22,018 nucleotides of DNA from Thioalkalivibrio sp. Lineage in GTDB: Bacteria; Pseudomonadota; Gammaproteobacteria; Ectothiorhodospirales; Ectothiorhodospiraceae. Below, piece by piece: positions 18,073-22,018 of the stretch. The notes beneath the pieces were generated by a model. The model had not been told where the DNA came from and did not search any database. It saw only the letters and a list, made by a program, of their open reading frames with translations. Location of the stretch: the NCBI GenBank assembly GCA_003555285.1, contig PWGH01000326.1, forward strand, positions 1 through 22,018, written 5' to 3'. Each line of letters starts with the position of its first letter. The stretch's first letter is position 1. The translations under genes and the position numbers were made by a program.

Positions 18073-20601
18073 TCAGCGCCGCAGGCGCAGGTAGATCTCC
18101 GGGAGACGGCGCGGGAGTTCATCGAGCCGATCGACGATGGTGTAGTGGCCGGGGCCGAAGATCTGCGGCAAGTATTCGGCCCCGCTCGGGTCCAAGGTGA
18201 TGCAGAAGGGGTGGATACCGGCATCCATCGCTGCCTTCATCGCCATGCGCGTGTCCTCGTGCAGGTAGCGGGGATCGCCACCATCATCGTAGTCGGCGGG
18301 CCGGCCATCGGACAGGATCAGCAGCAGACGACGCGCGCTCGAGACGCGTTGCATCGACGCGACCGAGTGCCGGATCGCCGCCCCCATGCGCGAGGCGAGC
18401 CGCCCGGAGAGACCGGCAATGCGCCCGCGCACGGTGTCATCCAGCGGCTCGGCAAAGTCCTTCAGCCAGTAGTAATGGACCTGATCGCGCTGCTTGGAGG
18501 CAAACCCGGTGATCGCACAGGGATCCTTGATGCGGTCGATGGCCTCGGCAAAGAGCATCAGGCCCGAGCGCATGCGGTCGACGATCCGGCCCTGCCCGCC
18601 GGGGTGCCGGGCCATGATCGAGGTCGACATGTCGGCCAGCAACAGCACCGCGGTATCGCGCTGCAACACCGCGCGCCGACGGTAAATGAAGGGCTTGGGC
18701 GACAGCCCGGCCCGCTTGTCGGCGACGAAGCCGATAACGGCCTCGGCATCGAGTTCGTCGCCGTCCAATTGCCGGCGCAGCGGCGCCATGCGCATCGGGC
18801 GCTGCATCTCCAGGCCGCGGGTCAGACGCTTCAGGGTATCCGCGTGCGCAGCCAGGATGGCCTGTGCGCCGTCCGTGTCCTGTTCCGTCAGGATCCGCTC
18901 GTTCAGGTTGACCCAGTCGGTGATCAGGCGCTGCTCGCGATAATCCCATTCCGGGTAGGCAATCCCGTCCTGGCACGGTGTCCAGGCCACCCCTTGTTTG
19001 GCGACCTGGGCCGGCTGCGGAATGCCGACCCCGATCCGCCCGCCGGAACCCGAGGTTTCCTCCCGCGGCAGCTGAATGTCGGCGTCGGGATCCTTCTGGA
19101 CGCCCTGCGGGGTTTGTTCGGGCGCCTCCTCCTGTTTGGCGTGCACAAAGCGGTGCGCCTCGTGGGCATCGCCGACATCGCGAAAGTCGCTGAGATCCCC
19201 GTGGCGCGCGCGCTGCGGGTACACCGGCCGCGCGGCGTTCAGGGACAACCCGGGCAGGTAGGCGGCCTGGCGTTGTTCGATGCCGATCTCCGGAAAGGCG
19301 GGATCCGCAAACAACTGCTCGGCGGCGGCCCAGGCCTCGAGCACCGTGGCCTGCGGTGTGCGCAGGCCCTCGAGCCGCGGATCCAGCGCCGTTTGAAACG
19401 CGAGTGCGCGGTGGGCCTCCAGAGCGAAGCGGTAATAGCTCCCGGCCGGTTCCGCCGGCACCTCGCCCTGCCCGGCCAACTGCAGCAGGCGGCGCAGGAA
19501 CCCGGGGATTCGCGGGTGCAGACGGGCATTCACCCGCAGGTCCTCGGCCAGATCGAACAGGACCTGGAACCGGAACATGCGCTCGGCGAAGCCGGCGAAC
19601 AACGGCCGCCAGGTGATCCGGCCCTGCTCGTCCAGCGGCGGATGCGATTGCCCGGCCTGGGCGAACAGGGCCTCCAGGTGGGGCTGGGCATAGGTGTCGA
19701 AGGCCAGATGCGCCGCGCCGTGCTGCACCGCCACCAGGGCCTCGTCACGGTGGTCGAAGACCGCCGGCAGGAACAGGCGCCGGCCGTCGGTCTCCAGCAT
19801 CGGGCGCCCCTCGCCCGGGCGCCAGTCGCCATCCGCGAGCGGGATTTCGGCCTCCAGCCACGCCAGCAGCACCAGTTGCAGAAAGCGCGCATGCGGCCGC
19901 GCCCGGTACCCGGGCAGGCTCTCCAGCAGGAGCCTCAGGCCCTCTTCGCTCTCCATGCGAAAATAGGCCTCGCCCCGGGAGCGCCCGGCCGCGAGCAGGT
20001 CCGCGCCACGGCGGGCCCAGTTCAGCAAGCCGGCGTCGCCGACCAGCCCACGTGCGATGGGCGCGCCCTCGAGGTAGCAATCCAGCGACAGGCGGCGCTC
20101 CTCGAAGAGGCGTTCGGCGGGTTCGATCAGCGTCTGCAGCCCGGTTAAGCCCTGCCCGCCGGCAAGGTGCTCGAACGGAGCCTCGAAGAAGGCGCGGGCA
20201 TCCGGCCGGCTGCGCGCGCACCAGCGCAGGCCGATCTCGAACCAGGCGCGCTCGCCGGCCTCGCCCCAGGCGGCCCAGACCGCATCGAGCTGGTGCAGGA
20301 AACCCTCGAGCGCGTCGTGCGCGTTCACCCACTCCCGGAACGCCAGCGCTTGTTCGGTCCACGGACCCACCACGCCGGTGTTCTCCGCCAGCCGTGCGGA
20401 ATGGCGCATGAAGCTCTTGCCGCACTCGCGATCGTGCCGGAACAGATCCCGCGCGGCCTCGATCCAGCGCCGGGTCTCGGCGACGCCGAAACCGCGGATC
20501 GCCGGTAGCGCGGCCTTCGCATCCCGGTGCGCGACGAAGCTGATGCGTTCCAGATCCTGCAGGATCTCCTCGATCGCGACCGCGTCGTCGGCCTCAGCCA
20601 T
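18073..20601 (-). CDS. cbbO: VWA-domain protein of the CbbO/NorD family, probable Rubisco activase adaptor
   Basis: An 842-residue partner of the AAA+ protein CbbQ. In characterised chemoautotrophs one CbbO binds a CbbQ hexamer and, through its VWA metal site, engages inhibited Rubisco. Residues 1-480 are a helix-rich region with an HGAAH motif (294-298). Residues 480-530 are a polar linker. The VWA domain (650-842) has the MIDAS motif DMSTS (657-661), Ser737 in SRMGAAIRH where Thr is usual, and Asp765 in [11 protein letters not shown]. Its length is nearer to CbbO (about 750-800) than NorD (about 600-650). The start overlaps the end of cbbQ by 8 bases, so the two are translationally coupled. 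A NorD role in nitric oxide reductase activation is the alternative, but no norCB is in view. Confidence 0.8.
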   Translation of the reverse strand: MAEADDAVAIEEILQDLERISFVAHRDAKAALPAIRGFGVAETRRWIEAARDLFRHDRECGKSFMRHSARLAENTGVVGPWTEQALAFREWVNAHDALEGFLHQLDAVWAAWGEAGERAWFEIGLRWCARSRPDARAFFEAPFEHLAGGQGLTGLQTLIEPAERLFEERRLSLDCYLEGAPIARGLVGDAGLLNWARRGADLLAAGRSRGEAYFRMESEEGLRLLLESLPGYRARPHARFLQLVLLAWLEAEIPLADGDWRPGEGRPMLETDGRRLFLPAVFDHRDEALVAVQHGAAHLAFDTYAQPHLEALFAQAGQSHPPLDEQGRITWRPLFAGFAERMFRFQVLFDLAEDLRVNARLHPRIPGFLRRLLQLAGQGEVPAEPAGSYYRFALEAHRALAFQTALDPRLEGLRTPQATVLEAWAAAEQLFADPAFPEIGIEQRQAAYLPGLSLNAARPVYPQRARHGDLSDFRDVGDAHEAHRFVHAKQEEAPEQTPQGVQKDPDADIQLPREETSGSGGRIGVGIPQPAQVAKQGVAWTPCQDGIAYPEWDYREQRLITDWVNLNERILTEQDTDGAQAILAAHADTLKRLTRGLEMQRPMRMAPLRRQLDGDELDAEAVIGFVADKRAGLSPKPFIYRRRAVLQRDTAVLLLADMSTSIMARHPGGQGRIVDRMRSGLMLFAEAIDRIKDPCAITGFASKQRDQVHYYWLKDFAEPLDDTVRGRIAGLSGRLASRMGAAIRHSVASMQRVSSARRLLLILSDGRPADYDDGGDPRYLHEDTRMAMKAAMDAGIHPFCITLDPSGAEYLPQIFGPGHYTIVDRLDELPRRLPEIYLRLRR

Positions 20602-21463
20602 GAGCGGCAGGCGCCTCGGCCTCCGGGAAATGAGCGGCGATGATCTCCTCGAGGGCCTGGATCAACTCCGGGTCGTCGGTGATCGGCGCGACCAGCGCCG
20701 CGCGGCAGGCGACCCGCGGCGCCAGGCCCGCCTGCATCAATTCTCCGGCATAGGCCAGGGCTCGGGTCGAGGTGGCCTCCTCCAACCCGTGATCCTTCAG
20801 CACCCGCGCCCGGCGCCCGGCCGCGACCAGACGCTCGACCCGGTCAGCATCCAGACCGCCGGACTCCCGCGCGACGATCTCGCGTTCCACCAATTCGCCG
20901 GGGTAATCGAAATGGATACCGACGAAGCGCTGCTTGGTCGACGGCTTCAGGTCCTTCAACACGGTCTGGTACCCCGGGTTGTAGGAGATCACCAGCATGA
21001 AGTCCTCGTGCGCATCGAGCACACTCGCCCGCTTGTCCAGCGGCAGCTGGCGCCGGTGATCGGTCAACGGATGGATCACCACCGTGGTGTCGGTGCGCGC
21101 CTCGACGATTTCGTCGAGGTAGCAGATCGCACCCTCCTTCGCCGCCCGGGTCAGCGGACCGTCCTGCCAGACCGTCTCCTCGCCCTGAAGCAGGAAACGC
21201 CCGACCAGGTCCGAGCTGGTCAGGTCTTCGTGGCAGGCCACGGTGACCAGGGGCCGGCCCAAGACATGCGCCATGTGCTCCAGAAAGCGGGTCTTGCCGC
21301 AGCCCGTCGGCCCCTTGAGCATCACCGGAAGGCGCCGCGACCAGGCCGCGCGGAAGATGTCGATTTCATTGGCATTCGGGACATAAAAGGGGGCGTCGCC
21401 CGCAAGCGGCGCGTCGATCACATCGCGTTCCACGCCACGCAGGCGGTTGAGCAAATTTTTCAT
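20594..21463 (-). CDS. cbbQ: MoxR-type AAA+ ATPase, CbbQ/NirQ/NorQ family, probable Rubisco activase motor
   Basis: A 289-residue ATPase that should form hexamers and use ATP to remodel Rubisco with CbbO. Residues 24-200 are the AAA+ core: [27 protein letters not shown], Walker A GPTGCGKT (51-58), [17 protein letters not shown], Walker B ICYLDE (113-118), [20 protein letters not shown], sensor-1 Asn162 in ISYNPGYQ, and the arginine-finger region STKQRF (Arg179). The HPLTDHRR wording is close to CbbQ. The start at MKNLLNRL is preceded by GAGG 5 bases upstream; an ATG five codons earlier lacks a good site. It overlaps cbbO. No cbbLS or carboxysome gene is in the window, so CbbQ versus NorQ rests on similarity and on the long partner. 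Confidence 0.85.
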   Translation of the reverse strand: MKNLLNRLRGVERDVIDAPLAGDAPFYVPNANEIDIFRAAWSRRLPVMLKGPTGCGKTRFLEHMAHVLGRPLVTVACHEDLTSSDLVGRFLLQGEETVWQDGPLTRAAKEGAICYLDEIVEARTDTTVVIHPLTDHRRQLPLDKRASVLDAHEDFMLVISYNPGYQTVLKDLKPSTKQRFVGIHFDYPGELVEREIVARESGGLDADRVERLVAAGRRARVLKDHGLEEATSTRALAYAGELMQAGLAPRVACRAALVAPITDDPELIQALEEIIAAHFPEAEAPAAHG

Positions 21464-21523
21464 GGAAGCCTCATGCATTGGCGAGAGCCATCGGCGACAA
21501 GGCCGTGGCCATACGACTTTTGC

Positions 21524-21537
21524 GCAACGACCGTTGC
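21524..21537. promoter_or_regulatory. 14-bp dyad GCAACG-AC-CGTTGC upstream of cbbQ
   Basis: A perfect inverted repeat with a 2-base centre, 61 bases upstream of the cbbQ ATG in the divergent intergenic region. It may bind a regulator of cbbQO. It is not recognisably a CbbR (LysR T-N11-A) site. Confidence 0.3.
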
Positions 21538-21608
21538 AGAACGTCACGAACCGAACGGCCCTGACCATCGACGTCCGCGGCCGGTGTCCCTACACGGACC
21601 CGCGGATC

Positions 21609-21636
21609 TTGGGTGCTCGTACGAATGCTGTATCAT
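21609..21636 (+). promoter_or_regulatory. Candidate promoter for the 105-residue gene
   Basis: TTGGGT (21609-21614) and TATCAT (21631-21636) are 16 bases apart, about 58 bases upstream of the ATG at 21695. The match is moderate. Confidence 0.35.
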
Positions 21637-21694
21637 TTCAGCTTTCGCTAATATCAACTATTTCACTCGAATTCAGTGCGTCTAGGGAGCCGGC

Positions 21695-22012
21695 ATGAAG
21701 CTCGTCAAACTGATCAAGCTCAATAACCTGCAATACAACGCCAACCGGGACCCGGCCTTCTATCGGCGCCCGGTGGATGAGACCTTCCGGTTGCAGGTGC
21801 TGCTCGAGGGCACGGGCGAGGCCAAGGCCGCGTTCACCGTCGATGGGGAGACCTTGTGCGAGGACACGATCACCTTGCCGGGCAGCTTCGATTGTCGGTT
21901 CAGCTACCCCACCCCGGGCAGTCGTATCGGCACCCTGACGATCGACGGCCCGAACACGCAGCATCGAGAGCAACTGCGCATCGACGTGCTGGAGCACATG
22001 CCGATCGGTTGA
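21695..22012 (+). CDS. Small beta-rich hypothetical protein
   Basis: I do not recognise this 105-residue protein. It has no signal peptide or membrane segment. Alternating strands (FRLQVLLEGTGEAKAAFTV, TITLPGSFDCRFSYP, RIGTLTIDG, EQLRIDVLEHM) suggest a small Ig-like or beta-sandwich domain, with Cys55 and Cys67 possibly paired. A GGGAG ribosome-binding site 5 bases before the ATG and codon use like the neighbouring genes support it as real. It is divergent from cbbQ with 231 bases between, and it ends 6 bases before the window edge, so it may head an operon that continues outside. Confidence 0.7.
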   Translation: MKLVKLIKLNNLQYNANRDPAFYRRPVDETFRLQVLLEGTGEAKAAFTVDGETLCEDTITLPGSFDCRFSYPTPGSRIGTLTIDGPNTQHREQLRIDVLEHMPIG

Positions 22013-22018
22013 GCCTGC

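Noticed and set aside
20594..21463. Assignment as NorQ/NirQ (nitric oxide reductase activation)
   Set aside because: No norC, norB or nir genes are nearby, the VWA partner is longer than NorD, and the wording of the AAA+ core is closer to CbbQ; kept only as an alternative.

Overview
The window is GC-rich (about 65% by eye), densely coding, and looks like the chromosome of a gammaproteobacterial chemolithoautotroph, in the style of the Chromatiales/Ectothiorhodospiraceae (Thioalkalivibrio-like) or Acidiferrobacterales. The lineage is inferred from gene types and order: an ilvB-ilvN-ilvC-psd-pssA-leuA run, an E. coli-type HemG, MaeB, a type-4 uracil-DNA glycosylase beside rimI, and a CbbQ/CbbO pair. 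I see no rRNA, tRNA, CRISPR array, insertion sequence or prophage.

Region 1 (1-2292) is the accessory-looking edge. It holds the middle of an ABC-2 (DrrB-like) permease that stops abruptly, a lower-GC family-2 glycosyltransferase in the opposite direction, a small four-helix membrane protein, and about 575 bases with no convincing gene. Region 2 (2293-7046) has maeB convergent with a cytochrome b561-like gene, which is divergent from hemG across a shared promoter region with a 14-bp dyad. A secreted Sel1-repeat protein follows.

Region 3 (7047-15120) is a long minus-strand block. Transcription runs from a promoter near 15092-15120 through ilvB and ilvN, then ilvC (which has its own promoter), a phosphatidylserine-decarboxylase-like gene, pssA, leuA, a uracil-DNA glycosylase and rimI, with a candidate terminator at 6963-6984. 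It combines branched-chain amino-acid synthesis (acetolactate synthase, ketol-acid reductoisomerase, isopropylmalate synthase) with phosphatidylserine metabolism and housekeeping genes. Two copies of a REP-like repeat occur here: one supplies the ilvN stop codon and the other lies in frame inside the glycosylase gene.

Region 4 (15205-21463) is a second minus-strand block: cbbQ, cbbO, an aldo/keto reductase and a MutS2-like ATPase without an Smr domain. CbbQ and CbbO are the AAA+ and VWA-domain partners that reactivate inhibited Rubisco; no Rubisco genes are visible here. A small beta-rich unknown protein (21695-22012) diverges from cbbQ.

The observations most worth following are: the psd-like product has Thr where the pyruvoyl-forming Ser should be; the repeat is exapted as coding sequence in the glycosylase; the aldo/keto reductase has Asp at the catalytic His position next to a Rubisco-activase pair; and the ilvN-ilvC junction carries a repeat, an 11-bp hairpin and a promoter overlapping one another.
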